64,000 nucleotides of DNA from Veillonella agrestimuris (GTDB lineage Bacteria > Bacillota > Negativicutes > Veillonellales > Veillonellaceae), in assembly GCF_943193065.1 (NCBI RefSeq), contig NZ_CALPCS010000003.1, forward strand, positions 95,057 through 159,056, read 5' to 3'. Both the position numbers and the translations under genes were made by a program. Of the stretch, positions 43,894-54,543 are shown piece after piece; the first letter of the stretch is position 1, and the number at the start of each line of letters is the position of its first letter. A model generated the notes under the pieces. The model was not told the DNA's origin, made no database searches, and was given only the letters and a program-made list of their open reading frames with translations.

Positions 43894-45379
43894 ATAATAT
43901 GTGTAATTTTTCTGCTTCCTTGTAATCTTTTAAAACCGGTCTTGGCGGTACTGGTGTTAAGAGACTTACAATATAAATTGCTATAGATGAGAAGATGAAA
44001 CCAGGAATGATTTCATAGAGTCCGAAGAATTCAAATTGTTTCCAAATTAGAACGGTTAATCCCCCGATAACGATACCAGCAATACAGCCTTGGCGAGTCA
44101 TTCGCTTCCAGAATAAGGAGAAGAGAATAGCTGGACCGAAAGCGGCACCGAAACCTGCCCACGCATAGGCAACCATAGTTAAAATTAGGCTATCTGGATC
44201 GAGAGCTAAGTAAATGGATATTAATGCTACAATTAATACAGTAATACGACTGACAAAGACTAGTTCTTTATCAGATGCTGCTTTGTGAATTAAGTTCGCA
44301 TAGAAGTCGTTTGCAATAGCTGATGCGGTCACCAATAATTGTGCTGATGCGGTACTCATAATAGCGGCTAATACAGCAGACCAAATGAGGCCAGCAATGA
44401 ATGGTGTAAACAAGCGTTCTGTTAAGACTAAGAAAACTGTTTCGGCATCGGGGCCAACGAGTTTTTCTGGTAATAAATAGACATGGCCGATGAGACCAAC
44501 GAAAATAGCTGCTAATAAAGATATAATTACCCATACCATAGCGATATTGGTGGATTTTTTTAAATCCTTAGCATCGGAAATAGCCATAAATCTGACGAGA
44601 ATATGAGGCTGTCCGAAGTAACCAAGACCCCAACCAAGAGCGGAAATAATACCGATCACAAGGGTGAAGAGGTCGCTTTCATTACCAAAGAGTTGTAATC
44701 CTTGAGGGAATTCTTGATTGATAAGCTGTATTGTCTCAATCGGGCCACCTAAGTACATAGAAGCCGTTACGGGTACAGCAAGGATGGCAAAGAACATCAA
44801 AGCCCCTTGAATGCAATCGGTCCACGACACGGCTAAGAAGCCACCAAGGAAGGTATAGAATACTACAATCCCGGCTGTAATAAATAAGGATAGGGTGTAA
44901 TCTAAACCGAAAATAGTATAAAATAATTTGCCTCCTGCTACGAAACCGGAAGAGGTGTAGATGAGGAAGAAAATTAAAATAAATAAGGCCGAAATGACAG
45001 CTACAGAATGAGATGTGTCGTGAAAGCGGTTTTTTAAATAGTCTGGCAATGTAAGACTATCGCTAGCTACTTCTGTATGATTGCGCAGTCGTCTTGATAC
45101 AAAACGCCAATTGGCCCAAGTGCCTAGCGTTAGGCCTACGGCAATCCATACACCAGAAATACCTGTTGTATACGCAAGGCCCGGTACACCCATTAACATC
45201 CAGCCGCTCATGTCTGATGCTTCTGCACTAAGTGCAGTGATCCAGGGGCCAAGTTGTCTACCGCCGAGAATGTAGTCGCCAATGCTATTTGATTTGCGAT
45301 AGTAATAGACCCCGATATACATCATGAGTGCTAAATACAAGGCGAAGGCAATAATTATCATTATGTTGTCTTGCGTCAT
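43892..45379 (-). CDS. putP: Sodium/proline symporter
   Basis: Sodium:solute symporter family, 495 residues with about 13 hydrophobic helices. Hallmarks of PutP are YRKSNSIGDYILGGRQLGPWITALSAEASDMSGWMLMGVPGLAY near the N terminus, GGFLAVSWTDCIQG in the middle, and the A-Y-A-W-A-G-F-G-A-A-F-G-P motif near residue 405. It imports proline with Na+; proline specificity is inferred from close motif match. GGAGG lies before the minus-strand ATG 45379. It stands alone, divergent from recQ. Confidence 0.9.
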   Translation of the reverse strand: MTQDNIMIIIAFALYLALMMYIGVYYYRKSNSIGDYILGGRQLGPWITALSAEASDMSGWMLMGVPGLAYTTGISGVWIAVGLTLGTWANWRFVSRRLRNHTEVASDSLTLPDYLKNRFHDTSHSVAVISALFILIFFLIYTSSGFVAGGKLFYTIFGLDYTLSLFITAGIVVFYTFLGGFLAVSWTDCIQGALMFFAILAVPVTASMYLGGPIETIQLINQEFPQGLQLFGNESDLFTLVIGIISALGWGLGYFGQPHILVRFMAISDAKDLKKSTNIAMVWVIISLLAAIFVGLIGHVYLLPEKLVGPDAETVFLVLTERLFTPFIAGLIWSAVLAAIMSTASAQLLVTASAIANDFYANLIHKAASDKELVFVSRITVLIVALISIYLALDPDSLILTMVAYAWAGFGAAFGPAILFSLFWKRMTRQGCIAGIVIGGLTVLIWKQFEFFGLYEIIPGFIFSSIAIYIVSLLTPVPPRPVLKDYKEAEKLHIL

Positions 45380-45536
45380 GCCCTTATAAGACCTCCTTAG
45401 AATAGTTAGTAAATATAGATACTCTATATTGTACCATACTATGGCGATTTAGGGGTGGGCAAATTATCCATGGAAGGGTAATTTATGATACAATATATAG
45501 ATAATTATCGTATTTGAAAGGAGGTGCTACGGTTTT

Positions 45537-47408
45537 ATGACTCATAACAATGGTGATAAAAATATGGCAGATATGCAAGAACGAGCTTTACATATGTTAG
45601 AGACATATTTTGGGTATACATCTTTTAGACCTGCTCAAGAAGCACCGATAGCATCCCTTTTGAAAGATGAAGACGTTGTCGGCATTATGCCTACGGGGGC
45701 TGGTAAATCTATTTGTTTCCAAATTCCTGCCCTTTGCAAGCCTGGATTGACCATCGTATTTTCACCGCTCATTTCCTTGATGAAGGATCAAGTGGATGGA
45801 TTGGTAGATCAAAATATACCGGCAGCTCTCATCAATAGCACGTTGACACAAAGAGAATTTAACAAAACGATGTACGATGTAAGGAGTGGACGCATAAAGA
45901 TTCTCTATATTGCGCCGGAGCGGTTGGGGTCAAATTTCTTTTGTAATGTGCTAAGGTCTTTGCCGATTGCACAAGTTATCATTGACGAAGCTCACTGTAT
46001 TTCAGAATGGGGGCATGATTTTAGGCCTTCTTATCGATTGATTGGGGATTGGTTACAAGATTTACCTAAAAGACCCGTTGTAGGTGCTTTTACAGCTACT
46101 GCTACGAAGGCCGTAGAAAATGATATTAAGTCCCTTCTTGGCCTAGGCGCCGCTAATGTGTATGTAACGGGATTTGACAGACCTAATTTGTCCTTTTCTG
46201 TTATACGCACGCCAAAGCGTATGGATTACGTGGTGGATTATGTGCGCCGTCATAATCATGAAAATGGCATCATTTATTGTTCTACCAGAAAAGATGTGGA
46301 ACGAGTTTATGAAAATTTGACGCGTGCAGGGATTCAAACGGGCTATTACCATGCCGGATTATCTGACGATATGCGAAAAGATATGCAAAATAAATATGCT
46401 TTCGATCAATTACAAGTGATGGTAGCTACCAATGCTTTCGGTATGGGTATCGATAAAAGTAATGTGCGCTATGTGTTGCATTATCAGATGCCGCGGAATA
46501 TGGAATCCTATTATCAGGAAGCTGGTAGAGCTGGTCGTGATGGAGGCAAAGCAGAATGCATTTTGCTATACAGCGGCCAAGATGTGCAAGTTCATAAATA
46601 TTTGATTGAACAAACGGTAGATCAATCTGGTGGAGATCCTCGTAGTGGAGAACAACGAAAACTAGTAGAACTGAGAAAATTGCAGGCTATGATTGATTAT
46701 TGCTTCTCCAGTACTTGCTTGCGAAAATATATGCTCTCTTACTTCGGTGAAAGTGCTCTCTGGGACCATTGTGATAATTGCAGTTCTTGCCAGTCTCGCG
46801 GTAATGTAGTGAATGTAACGAAAGAAGCAAAAGCTATATTTAGAGCGATTATTGCCACAGAAGAACGGTATGGTGCATCTATGATTTCCGCTATTGTGCG
46901 AGGGGAGAGAACTGACCGAATTGTGAGGGCTGGTTTTGATGCTTTGCCTGTATTTGGCTATTTAAGCGATGTAGGGGAAACAGAAATAAAAGGCTTAATC
47001 CAGCAGTTTTTAGCTGCCGGCTATTTACGCAGTTCTATGGGGAAATATCCAGTCTTATCCATAACAGCGGGGGCCGAAGAGGTTTTAGCAGGCCATAAAG
47101 AAGTAGAAGAAGTGCGACAGGATATTGTCGTTTCGTCCAGAAAATCTAAAGGGGCTTCCTCTAGAAGTGATGGGCGTAGTTCTAAGGGAGGCGGACTATT
47201 TGAACATTTACGGCAACATAGAAAACAGTTGGCTATAGAAGCGGGTATACCACCTTATATTGTATTCCCTGATACGGTGCTCATTGATTTAGCCAATATA
47301 AGGCCTACTACATTAGGTGAATTTGGCAATATTAAAGGCGTTGGTGAAGCCAAATTAAAGAAATATGGTCTGTCCTTTTTAGGTGCCATTTCGACCTATA
47401 AAGATTAA
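45537..47408 (+). CDS. recQ: ATP-dependent DNA helicase RecQ
   Basis: 3'-5' helicase for recombination and repair. 623 residues: helicase core with F-R-P-A-Q-E, Walker A PTGAGKS (about 52-58), IDEAHCISEWGHDFRPSY, FTATAT, and GRAGRDG. The RecQ-C zinc site is seen in CFSSTCLRKYMLSYFGESALWDHCDNCSSC, then the winged helix, a serine-rich linker near residues 535-560 and an HRDC domain at the end (PPYIVFPDTVLIDLANIRPTTLGEFGNIKGVGEAK). AAAGGAGGTG lies about 12 bp before ATG 45537; an ATG at 45564 (MADMQERA) is an alternative start. Confidence 0.95.
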   Translation: MTHNNGDKNMADMQERALHMLETYFGYTSFRPAQEAPIASLLKDEDVVGIMPTGAGKSICFQIPALCKPGLTIVFSPLISLMKDQVDGLVDQNIPAALINSTLTQREFNKTMYDVRSGRIKILYIAPERLGSNFFCNVLRSLPIAQVIIDEAHCISEWGHDFRPSYRLIGDWLQDLPKRPVVGAFTATATKAVENDIKSLLGLGAANVYVTGFDRPNLSFSVIRTPKRMDYVVDYVRRHNHENGIIYCSTRKDVERVYENLTRAGIQTGYYHAGLSDDMRKDMQNKYAFDQLQVMVATNAFGMGIDKSNVRYVLHYQMPRNMESYYQEAGRAGRDGGKAECILLYSGQDVQVHKYLIEQTVDQSGGDPRSGEQRKLVELRKLQAMIDYCFSSTCLRKYMLSYFGESALWDHCDNCSSCQSRGNVVNVTKEAKAIFRAIIATEERYGASMISAIVRGERTDRIVRAGFDALPVFGYLSDVGETEIKGLIQQFLAAGYLRSSMGKYPVLSITAGAEEVLAGHKEVEEVRQDIVVSSRKSKGASSRSDGRSSKGGGLFEHLRQHRKQLAIEAGIPPYIVFPDTVLIDLANIRPTTLGEFGNIKGVGEAKLKKYGLSFLGAISTYKD

Positions 47409-47479
47409 TTGCTATATAATGATATCAGTAGATATACTAATTGATTTGACATAACTATTACATATAAAAGGAAATAACT

Positions 47480-48271
47480 ATGAGCTTAGCAGATACACAA
47501 TATTTACATATTGTAGAAAATATATTGGATCATGGTATTTATGGTCAAAACCGGACAGGCGTAGCCACTTATAAATTACCGCAACAAATTATGCAATTTG
47601 ATTTGCAACAAGAGTTCCCTATTTTGACAACAAAATTTGTAGCTTTCAAAACAGCCATTAAAGAATTGTTGTGGATTTGGCAAATGCAGTCTAACGATGT
47701 TCGTCAATTGCAGGACATGAATGTTCGCGTTTGGGATGAATGGATGCGTGAAGATGGTACCATTGGTAAAGCCTATGGATATCAAATTGCTAAATATAAA
47801 CAACTTGATAATCTTATTAATACTATTAAAGAAGATCCTGACAGCCGTCGTATGATTGTGACGTTGTGGAATATTGATGATTTGCCGGATATGGCATTGC
47901 AACCATGTGCTTATGAAACATTATGGGACGTAGGTGATGGTTACCTCAATTGCATGCTCGTACAACGCAGTGGTGATATGGGATTAGGGATTCCTTTTAA
48001 CACAGCCCAATATGCAGCATTAGTGCATATGATTGCTCATGTAACAGGATTAAAAGCGGGTAAATTTACACATGTTATCAATAATGCTCATATTTATGAA
48101 AATCATGTAGAATCTTTGCGGACACAATTGGCTCGTCGTGAAGAAGCCCTAGCGGCGCCTACTATTCATATCAATCCAGAGGTAAAAGACTTTTATGATT
48201 TTAAACCAGAAGACATTACCTTAGAAGGGTATGAGCATTTAGGAAAATTACCTATGACTGTAGCAGTATAA
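47480..48271 (+). CDS. thyA: Thymidylate synthase
   Basis: Makes dTMP from dUMP with methylene-tetrahydrofolate. 263 residues, the normal length for the short class. Motifs: [15 protein letters not shown] (phosphate-binding arginine), [16 protein letters not shown], the catalytic cysteine in [12 protein letters not shown] (C143), [13 protein letters not shown] and [15 protein letters not shown]. The residue after the catalytic cysteine is Ala instead of the His found in E. coli. AAAGGA precedes the ATG. folA follows after 11 bp, pairing dTMP synthesis with folate recycling. Confidence 0.95.
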   Translation: MSLADTQYLHIVENILDHGIYGQNRTGVATYKLPQQIMQFDLQQEFPILTTKFVAFKTAIKELLWIWQMQSNDVRQLQDMNVRVWDEWMREDGTIGKAYGYQIAKYKQLDNLINTIKEDPDSRRMIVTLWNIDDLPDMALQPCAYETLWDVGDGYLNCMLVQRSGDMGLGIPFNTAQYAALVHMIAHVTGLKAGKFTHVINNAHIYENHVESLRTQLARREEALAAPTIHINPEVKDFYDFKPEDITLEGYEHLGKLPMTVAV

Positions 48272-48282
48272 TAGGAGGATTT

Positions 48283-48777
48283 ATGTTAGCTTTAATCGTA
48301 GCGGTTGCTCAAAATGGCGTCATTGGCAAAGATAATTCGTTGATTTGGCACTTGCCTAATGATTTGCAATTTTTCAAAAAAACAACAAATGGTCATGTCA
48401 TTATTATGGGTCGTCGTACTTTTGAAAGCTTACCTTTTTTGTTACCTAACAGGGAACATTGGGTCATAACCAAAAGCAAAGGTTTTAATGCTCCTGAAGG
48501 GGTTCGCATCTTTTCGTCACCTCAAGAGGCTTATGAGGCTGCACAATCTCTTGATATGGCTTTTGTTATTGGGGGGGCACAAATTTATAAAGAGTTTTTG
48601 CCTTATGTAGATCGCATGTATATTACAGAAGTGCTACAAGAATTTGATGGAGACGTATCTTTCCCGACCTTTCAGAAGGATGATTTTGAGGTCACCAATG
48701 TAGTAGATGGTGTGGTGGATGAGAAAAATACATATCCTCATCGCTTTGTAACATATGATAGAAAAGGACAAGTGTAA
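48283..48777 (+). CDS. folA: Dihydrofolate reductase
   Basis: Reduces dihydrofolate, the co-product of ThyA, with NADPH. 164 residues with LIVAVAQNGVIGKDNSLIWHLPNDLQFFKKTT (Met20-type loop and the catalytic acid in position 27 region), IIMGRRTFESLP, and FVIGGAQIYKEFLPYVDRMYITEV. Preceded by AGGAGG and coupled to the next gene by TAATG. Confidence 0.95.
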   Translation: MLALIVAVAQNGVIGKDNSLIWHLPNDLQFFKKTTNGHVIIMGRRTFESLPFLLPNREHWVITKSKGFNAPEGVRIFSSPQEAYEAAQSLDMAFVIGGAQIYKEFLPYVDRMYITEVLQEFDGDVSFPTFQKDDFEVTNVVDGVVDEKNTYPHRFVTYDRKGQV

Positions 48778-50960
48778 TGGAAAGAATGTTTGCCATTATT
48801 GGTAAAGAATTAGGCGTAAAAGCAAGCCAAGTGGAAGCTGCTGTAGGTTTATTAGATGAAGGAAATACAGTTCCCTTTATTGCTCGCTATCGGAAAGAAG
48901 TAACAGGCGAATTATTAGATGAACAATTACGGACTATTGAAGAACGAATCGGATATTTGAGAAATCTAGAAAAGCGCCGTGAAGAGATCGTCAATTCGAT
49001 TACTGAACAAGAAAAAATGAATGATGAGTTGATGAGTGCTTTACAGAAAGCAACTAAATTACAAGAATTAGAAGATTTATATTTGCCGTACAGACCTAAA
49101 AAACGGACTCGTGCTATGGTTGCTAGAGAACGAGGTTTGGAGCCGTTGGCAGAGATAATCATTAACGATACTGTATTACAAGGAAATCCTTTGGACATAG
49201 CGAAAGATTATGTGTCTGATGAAGTGCCAACGCCAGAGGACGCTATTCAGGGAGCTTCCGATATTGTAGCAGAAATCGTAAGTGATAGTGCTGATTTCCG
49301 CGCGACTTTGCGAAAACGCATGTGGAAAGAAGGTTTTATCCAAGCAGAGCTGGTTAATGAAGACGAGGAGGGGCAGCAGTTTTTACAATATAAAGAGTAT
49401 GCTGAACCGGTTCGTCAAATGCCTTCCCATCGTATTTTAGCGGTGAATCGTGGTGAAAAATTAGGCGCCTTAAAATTGGCTCTTACCGTACCAGATGAAT
49501 CCTACATTCAATATATGGTGAGAGGACTACACAAGCAAGATGGGTCTATCTTTACTGATGTAAAAGAAGCTGCAGTAGCAGATGCTTATAAGCGATTGAT
49601 TTTCCCTGCTTTAGAACGAGATATTCGCAATGAATTAACGGAATTTGCAGATGAACAAGCCATCAAAGTATTTGGGGTCAATCTTAAAAACTTATTGTTA
49701 CAACCACCTTTAGCAGGACGTGTTATTATGGGGCTGGATCCAGGCTATCGAACAGGTTGTAAAATGGCTATTATCGATGCTCAAGGGAATGTACTTGATT
49801 ATGGCACGTATTATTTGACACAGAGTGAGAAATTAAGAAAAGAAGCACAGAAAGCTTTATCTGAAAAAATTAGAACTTTCAATGTGAGCTTATTATCTAT
49901 TGGCAATGGTACTGCTTCGTATGAGACGGAACAGTTTGCATCCACCATGATTGAAGAGGAGAACCTAGATTGCCATTATATTATTACTAATGAAGCAGGG
50001 GCTTCGGTATACTCCGCCTCTAAATTGGCAAAAGAAGAATTACCTGATTTAGATGTTACGATTCGAGGTGCTGTATCCATTGCGCGTCGCGTGCAAGACC
50101 CATTAGCGGAGTCAGTAAAAATTGACCCTAAATCAATCGGTGTAGGCCAATACCAGCATGATGTAAATCAAAAGCAATTGACTCATACATTAGATCAAGT
50201 GGTAGAATCCGTTGTAAATCATGTAGGGGTAGAGTTAAATACAGCGTCTGCTGCTATTTTGCAACATATTGCAGGAATCAGTAGTACGGTAGCAAAAAAT
50301 ATAGTTGCTTTCCGTCAAGAAGAAGGTAAATTTACGAGTCGCAAGCAGTTGTTGAAAGTACCTCGTTTAGGACCAGCAGCTTTTACACAATGTGCCGGTT
50401 TCTTACGTCTCAATGGTGCAAAGAATCCATTAGATAATACGTCTGTTCACCCTGAGTCTTATGAATTGGCAGAGCGTATTGTAGGGGAATTAGGGTTTAC
50501 CCTTGAGGATTTACAAGATAAGTCACAATTAGAAGCGTTACAGGTAAGATTACCGCTTGTAGATATAGAAAAATTGGCTACTAAGCTTGATGCGGGGGTA
50601 CCAACTGTACGAGATATTGTGGTGGCTCTAGCAAAACCAGGTCGTGACCCTCGGGAAGATTTGCCAGCGCCATTAACTCGTAAACATGTTGTGAGTTTAG
50701 AAGATATCAAAGTAGGTACTATAGTGAAAGGTACAGTTCATAATGTAGTAGACTTTGGTGCTTTTGTAGATTTTGGATTGAAAACGAACGGATTGTTACA
50801 TCGCAGTGAAATGTGCTCTTCCAAACAACACCCTTCTGATGTAGTAGCTGTGGGGGATATTATTGAAGCGGAAATTATTTCTGTTGATGTTAAACGAAAT
50901 CGAATTGGTTTGTCTGTAAAATCGTTAAAAGCGAAGGAAAAGAAACAACAAAAAGCATAG
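48777..50960 (+). CDS. tex: Tex-family RNA-binding transcription accessory protein
   Basis: 727 residues in the order of Tex: N-terminal helical domain (GNTVPFIARYRKEVTGELLDEQLR), a YqgF/RuvC-like nuclease-fold domain (IMGLDPGYRTGCKMAIID near residue 320), helix-hairpin-helix segments (AKNIVAFRQEEGKFTSRKQLLKVPRLGPAAFTQCAGFLR), and a C-terminal S1 RNA-binding domain from about residue 645 (GTVHNVVDFGAFVDFGLKTNGLLH). A lysine-rich tail follows. The role is in transcription and RNA handling. Start overlaps the folA stop by TAATG; a terminator follows. Confidence 0.95.
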   Translation: MERMFAIIGKELGVKASQVEAAVGLLDEGNTVPFIARYRKEVTGELLDEQLRTIEERIGYLRNLEKRREEIVNSITEQEKMNDELMSALQKATKLQELEDLYLPYRPKKRTRAMVARERGLEPLAEIIINDTVLQGNPLDIAKDYVSDEVPTPEDAIQGASDIVAEIVSDSADFRATLRKRMWKEGFIQAELVNEDEEGQQFLQYKEYAEPVRQMPSHRILAVNRGEKLGALKLALTVPDESYIQYMVRGLHKQDGSIFTDVKEAAVADAYKRLIFPALERDIRNELTEFADEQAIKVFGVNLKNLLLQPPLAGRVIMGLDPGYRTGCKMAIIDAQGNVLDYGTYYLTQSEKLRKEAQKALSEKIRTFNVSLLSIGNGTASYETEQFASTMIEEENLDCHYIITNEAGASVYSASKLAKEELPDLDVTIRGAVSIARRVQDPLAESVKIDPKSIGVGQYQHDVNQKQLTHTLDQVVESVVNHVGVELNTASAAILQHIAGISSTVAKNIVAFRQEEGKFTSRKQLLKVPRLGPAAFTQCAGFLRLNGAKNPLDNTSVHPESYELAERIVGELGFTLEDLQDKSQLEALQVRLPLVDIEKLATKLDAGVPTVRDIVVALAKPGRDPREDLPAPLTRKHVVSLEDIKVGTIVKGTVHNVVDFGAFVDFGLKTNGLLHRSEMCSSKQHPSDVVAVGDIIEAEIISVDVKRNRIGLSVKSLKAKEKKQQKA

Positions 50961-51026
50961 ATTAGTATATATATTACTGATGTGTTTTCTTGAAAATAAT
51001 ATGTTGTAGCTAATAATATAATTGAG

Positions 51027-51054
51027 AAAGAGGGCTTGGTGCCCTCTTTTTTAT
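51027..51054 (+). terminator. Intrinsic terminator after tex
   Basis: AAAGAGGGC (51027-51035) pairs perfectly with GCCCTCTTT (51041-51049) around a 5-nt loop, continuing into TTTATTTTAT. Confidence 0.93.
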
Positions 51055-51237
51055 TTTATAAATACAAAAATTTAATATATGTGAATAAATTTTTCGAGGT
51101 TTAGATGATTAATATATATAAATAATTTATCATTGCATATGGTTAGTATTAAAATATTTGATAAATACAGCGAGTTGCCATAACTAAAAACTATTGAGAA
51201 TGCATAAAAATAACTATACCGATAAATTATTATTAAA

Positions 51238-51267
51238 TTGAAAAAAATTAAATATAACGTATATGAT
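51238..51267 (+). promoter_or_regulatory. Promoter candidate of the aldehyde dehydrogenase gene
   Basis: TTGAAA at 51238-51243 and TATGAT at 51262-51267, spacer 18 bp, 50 bp before the start codon. Confidence 0.45.
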
Positions 51268-51317
51268 AAGTATATAAAAGAAATTAATATTTGTTATCCT
51301 TTACGGGAGGTAGTGCT

Positions 51318-52802
51318 ATGAGCTTAAACCTTAAAGAAAGATATGGATTGTTAATTAATAATGAGTGGGTTCCTGCATCTGATGGGGCAGAATTTTCTGC
51401 TTATAATCCAGCTAATGGCGATTTATTAGCGGTTTGTGCGGAAGCCACTTATGATGATGTAGATAGAGCTGTAAAAGTAGCTAATGAAGCTTTCAAAACA
51501 TGGAAGAAAACATCGCTCATTGAGCGAGCTGATTTGTTATTAAAAATTGCTGATGCTATTGATGCTAAAAAAGAGCATTTTGCTAAAGTAGAAACGTATG
51601 ACAATGGTAAGCCAATTCGTGAAACAATGAATGTAGATGTGCCGTTAGCAGCAGATCACTTCCGTTACTTTGCTGGCGTATTGCGTTCTGAAGAAGGTTC
51701 TGCACAAGTATTTGATGAAGATACTGTGAGCCTTGTTGTGCGTGAACCAATTGGTGTGGTAGGGCAAGTCGTGCCTTGGAACTTCCCATTCCTGATGGCT
51801 GCTTGGAAATTAGCACCTGCTTTGGCGGCTGGTTGTACAGTGGTTATTAAACCATCTAGTCACACCTCCCTTAGCCTATTAGAATTAGGCGATGTGTTGA
51901 AAGATATTTTACCTCCTGGTGTTGTAAATATCATCACAGGTAAAGGTTCTAAATCTGGTCAATATATCCTTGATCATCCAGGATTTAGCAAACTTGCCTT
52001 TACTGGCTCCACTGAAGTTGGTTTAGATGTATATAAAGCTGCATCTGAGCGTTTGATTCCTGCTACACTTGAACTTGGTGGTAAATCAGCTAATATTTTC
52101 TTTGATGATGCTAATTGGAAACAAGCTCTTGATGGGGCTATGTTAGGTATCTTGTTTAACCAAGGTCAAGTGTGCTGTGCTGGTTCTCGTATTTTTGTAC
52201 AAGATACAATTTACGATCAATTCGTAGAGGCATTGGCGAAATTATTTGATAAAGTAAAAGTTGGCTTACCTTGGAATGAAGATACGCAATTAGGGGCGGT
52301 TATTTACGAAGGTCAAGTGAATAAAGTTCTTGAATATGTAGACATTGCGAAACAAGAAGGGGCTACGATTGCTGCTGGTGGTGTTCGCGCTACAGATGGT
52401 GAACTTGCTAACGGTTGCTTCGTTCGTCCTACATTGATTACAAATGTAACAAATGATATGCGTGTAGCACAGGAAGAAATTTTTGGGCCTGTAGCAGTAG
52501 TGATTAAGTTCCATAGCGAAGAAGAAGCTATTGCGGCAGCTAATGATAGCATCTACGGCTTAGGCGGTGGTGTATGGACTCAAAATATTAATCGTGCACT
52601 TCGCGTAGCTCGTGGCATTGAAACTGGTCGTGTATGGGTGAATACATATAACTCTATCCCAGCAGGGGCTCCGTTTGGTGGTTATAAACAATCTGGTATT
52701 GGTCGAGAAACACATAAAGTAATTCTTGAGCATTACACACAAATGAAAAATATCATTATCAACTTAAAAGAAGAGCCAACAGGTTTCTATCCTGTGGAGT
52801 AA
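51318..52802 (+). CDS. NAD(P)-dependent aldehyde dehydrogenase
   Basis: Oxidises an aldehyde to the acid. About 494 residues of the classical ALDH fold: VVPWNFPFLMAAWKLAPALAAGCTVVIKPS (cofactor pocket), FTGSTEVG, the general-base glutamate in TLELGGKSA, the nucleophile in FNQGQVCCAGSRIF, and EEIFGPVAVV. Substrate is not determinable; acetaldehyde or another short aldehyde is plausible. ATG 51318 with GGGAGG upstream is preferred over the TTG-type start at 51291. It stands as a single gene between terminators. Confidence 0.9.
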   Translation: MSLNLKERYGLLINNEWVPASDGAEFSAYNPANGDLLAVCAEATYDDVDRAVKVANEAFKTWKKTSLIERADLLLKIADAIDAKKEHFAKVETYDNGKPIRETMNVDVPLAADHFRYFAGVLRSEEGSAQVFDEDTVSLVVREPIGVVGQVVPWNFPFLMAAWKLAPALAAGCTVVIKPSSHTSLSLLELGDVLKDILPPGVVNIITGKGSKSGQYILDHPGFSKLAFTGSTEVGLDVYKAASERLIPATLELGGKSANIFFDDANWKQALDGAMLGILFNQGQVCCAGSRIFVQDTIYDQFVEALAKLFDKVKVGLPWNEDTQLGAVIYEGQVNKVLEYVDIAKQEGATIAAGGVRATDGELANGCFVRPTLITNVTNDMRVAQEEIFGPVAVVIKFHSEEEAIAAANDSIYGLGGGVWTQNINRALRVARGIETGRVWVNTYNSIPAGAPFGGYKQSGIGRETHKVILEHYTQMKNIIINLKEEPTGFYPVE

Positions 52803-52878
52803 GCTATTTATTATTCGGCGGAATGATATTCTCGCTTATCTCTAGTAGAGTGAATGATTATAATTAAATGGTAAATAT

Positions 52879-52914
52879 AAAAGACTGTTACCTCTATAGG
52901 TAGCAGTCTTTTCC
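52879..52914 (+). terminator. Intrinsic terminator after the aldehyde dehydrogenase
   Basis: AAAAGACTGTTACCT (52879-52893) pairs with AGGTAGCAGTCTTTT (52898-52912), one G-U, over a 4-nt loop. Confidence 0.9.
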
Positions 52915-52937
52915 TATTGAACTTTCACAGAGAAGTG

Positions 52938-52946
52938 TGGTATATT
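52938..52946 (+). promoter_or_regulatory. Extended -10 promoter of the DEAD-box helicase gene
   Basis: TGG-TATATT at 52938-52946. A small inverted repeat TGTGCA-N7-TGCACA at 52954-52972 lies between it and the AGGAGG at 52975-52980, so the leader could fold over the ribosome binding site region. Confidence 0.4.
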
Positions 52947-52992
52947 ACTTAAATGTGCATAATCGGTGCACAATAGGAGGAAACACAATTAG

Positions 52993-54543
52993 ATGTTAGA
53001 AAAATTTGAACAATTAATGATTAGCGAACCTGTTCTACGTGCGTTAAATGATATGGGCTTTGAAGAGCCAACGCCAATTCAACAGGAAGCTATCCCAGTA
53101 GCCTTGAGCGGTAAGGATATGATTGGCCAAGCTCAGACAGGTACTGGTAAGACAGCAGCATTTGGCTTGCCTGTATTGGAACGCGTAGATGGTAACGATC
53201 GTCACGTTCAAGTAGTGATTTTATCCCCTACACGAGAATTAGCCATTCAAGTAGCGGAAGAGCTTAACAAAATGGCTCAATATACGAAAATTACGGCTTT
53301 GCCAATTTATGGTGGCCAAGATATTAATCGTCAATTCCGTGCTTTGAAAAAGAATCCACAAATCATCGTAGCTACACCAGGCCGTTTGATGGACCATATG
53401 GATCGTGGTTCCATTACATTTGACCACGTGAAAGTTGTCGTTCTTGATGAAGCTGATGAAATGTTAAATATGGGATTTGTTGATGATATTAATAAAATTT
53501 TAGGTGCCATTCCTGAAGATCATCAAACATTATTGTTCTCTGCTACGATGCCAAAAGCGATTAAAGAATTAGCAGAAACGTATTTAACAGATCCCGCTTT
53601 TATTCGTATGAAACCGACACAAGTGACGATGGATTTGATTGAACAATACTATATTGAAGTGCAAGATCGTCAAAAATTTGATGTATTGTGCCGCTTGTTC
53701 GATATGCAAACGCCAGAGCTAGCTATCATCTTTACCCGTACCAAACGCCGTGTAGATGAAGTTACAGAAGCGCTTAAAAAGCGCGGTTATATGGCAGAAG
53801 GCATTCATGGTGATTTATCACAACAAAAACGTGATAGCGTAATTCGTCAATTCCGAGAAGGAACGATTGATATTCTCGTAGCTACTGATGTAGCTGCGCG
53901 CGGTCTCGATATTTCTGGTGTATCTCACGTATATAACTACGATTTACCGCAAGACCCTGAAAGCTATACGCACCGCGTAGGTCGTACCGGTCGTGCTGGT
54001 AAAGCCGGTCAAGCTTATACATTCGTAATTCCTCGTGAAATCGAGCATTTACATGCTATTGAACGTTTGACAAAACGTAAGATTGCAAAACGTCGCGCTC
54101 CATCTTTAGGTGAAGTTCTTGAAGGGCAACAACGGTTAGCTATTGAAAATATTTTAGAAATGGCAAGTAAACCTGAAGATATTGCACCATTCAAAATGAG
54201 TGCGGAAGAATTATTGAATGATACTGATTCTGTAACGTTGTTAGCAGCAGCTCTTAAGTTATTAACAAAAGAGCCTGATACAACACCTGTTAGTATTACA
54301 GAAGAAAAACCGTTGCGCGTTCGTCGTCGCCGAGACGGTGGTCGCAGTGGTGACCGTCGCCGCCGTGATGGTGACAGAAACCGCCGCCGGGATGGAGACC
54401 GTTCCCGTCGTAATCGCAGTGAGCGTCGTCGAGATGATCGCAAAGGAGATGGCCGTCGTGATGAGCGACGTAATGACCGTTCTAAAGGAGAACGTAAAGC
54501 TCGTTATGAAGGGGAAGGATTTAAACCTTATTTTAAAGATTAA
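52993..54543 (+). CDS. DEAD-box RNA helicase (CshA/DeaD-like)
   Basis: 516 residues: helicase core 1-375 with the Q motif F-x-E-P-T-P-I-Q, Walker [32 protein letters not shown], and [13 protein letters not shown] ~90-residue middle follows, and then an arginine/aspartate-rich basic tail (from about residue 443) of [14 protein letters not shown]-like repeats, expected to bind RNA nonspecifically. Such helicases act in mRNA decay, ribosome assembly and cold adaptation. AGGAGG lies 12 bp before the ATG, a long spacing. Single gene between terminators. Confidence 0.92.
   Translation: MLEKFEQLMISEPVLRALNDMGFEEPTPIQQEAIPVALSGKDMIGQAQTGTGKTAAFGLPVLERVDGNDRHVQVVILSPTRELAIQVAEELNKMAQYTKITALPIYGGQDINRQFRALKKNPQIIVATPGRLMDHMDRGSITFDHVKVVVLDEADEMLNMGFVDDINKILGAIPEDHQTLLFSATMPKAIKELAETYLTDPAFIRMKPTQVTMDLIEQYYIEVQDRQKFDVLCRLFDMQTPELAIIFTRTKRRVDEVTEALKKRGYMAEGIHGDLSQQKRDSVIRQFREGTIDILVATDVAARGLDISGVSHVYNYDLPQDPESYTHRVGRTGRAGKAGQAYTFVIPREIEHLHAIERLTKRKIAKRRAPSLGEVLEGQQRLAIENILEMASKPEDIAPFKMSAEELLNDTDSVTLLAAALKLLTKEPDTTPVSITEEKPLRVRRRRDGGRSGDRRRRDGDRNRRRDGDRSRRNRSERRRDDRKGDGRRDERRNDRSKGERKARYEGEGFKPYFKD

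Larger units (their letters stand above)
50961..51317 (+). other. AT-rich intergenic region before the aldehyde dehydrogenase
   Basis: 357 bp without a gene: the tex terminator at 51027-51054, then some 230 bp of very AT-rich DNA with a TTGAAA-N18-TATGAT promoter candidate at 51238-51267 and GGGAGG before ATG 51318. The AT-rich tract between 51060 and 51230 may be a curved or regulator-bound element; no repeats of clear form are seen. Confidence 0.5.
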
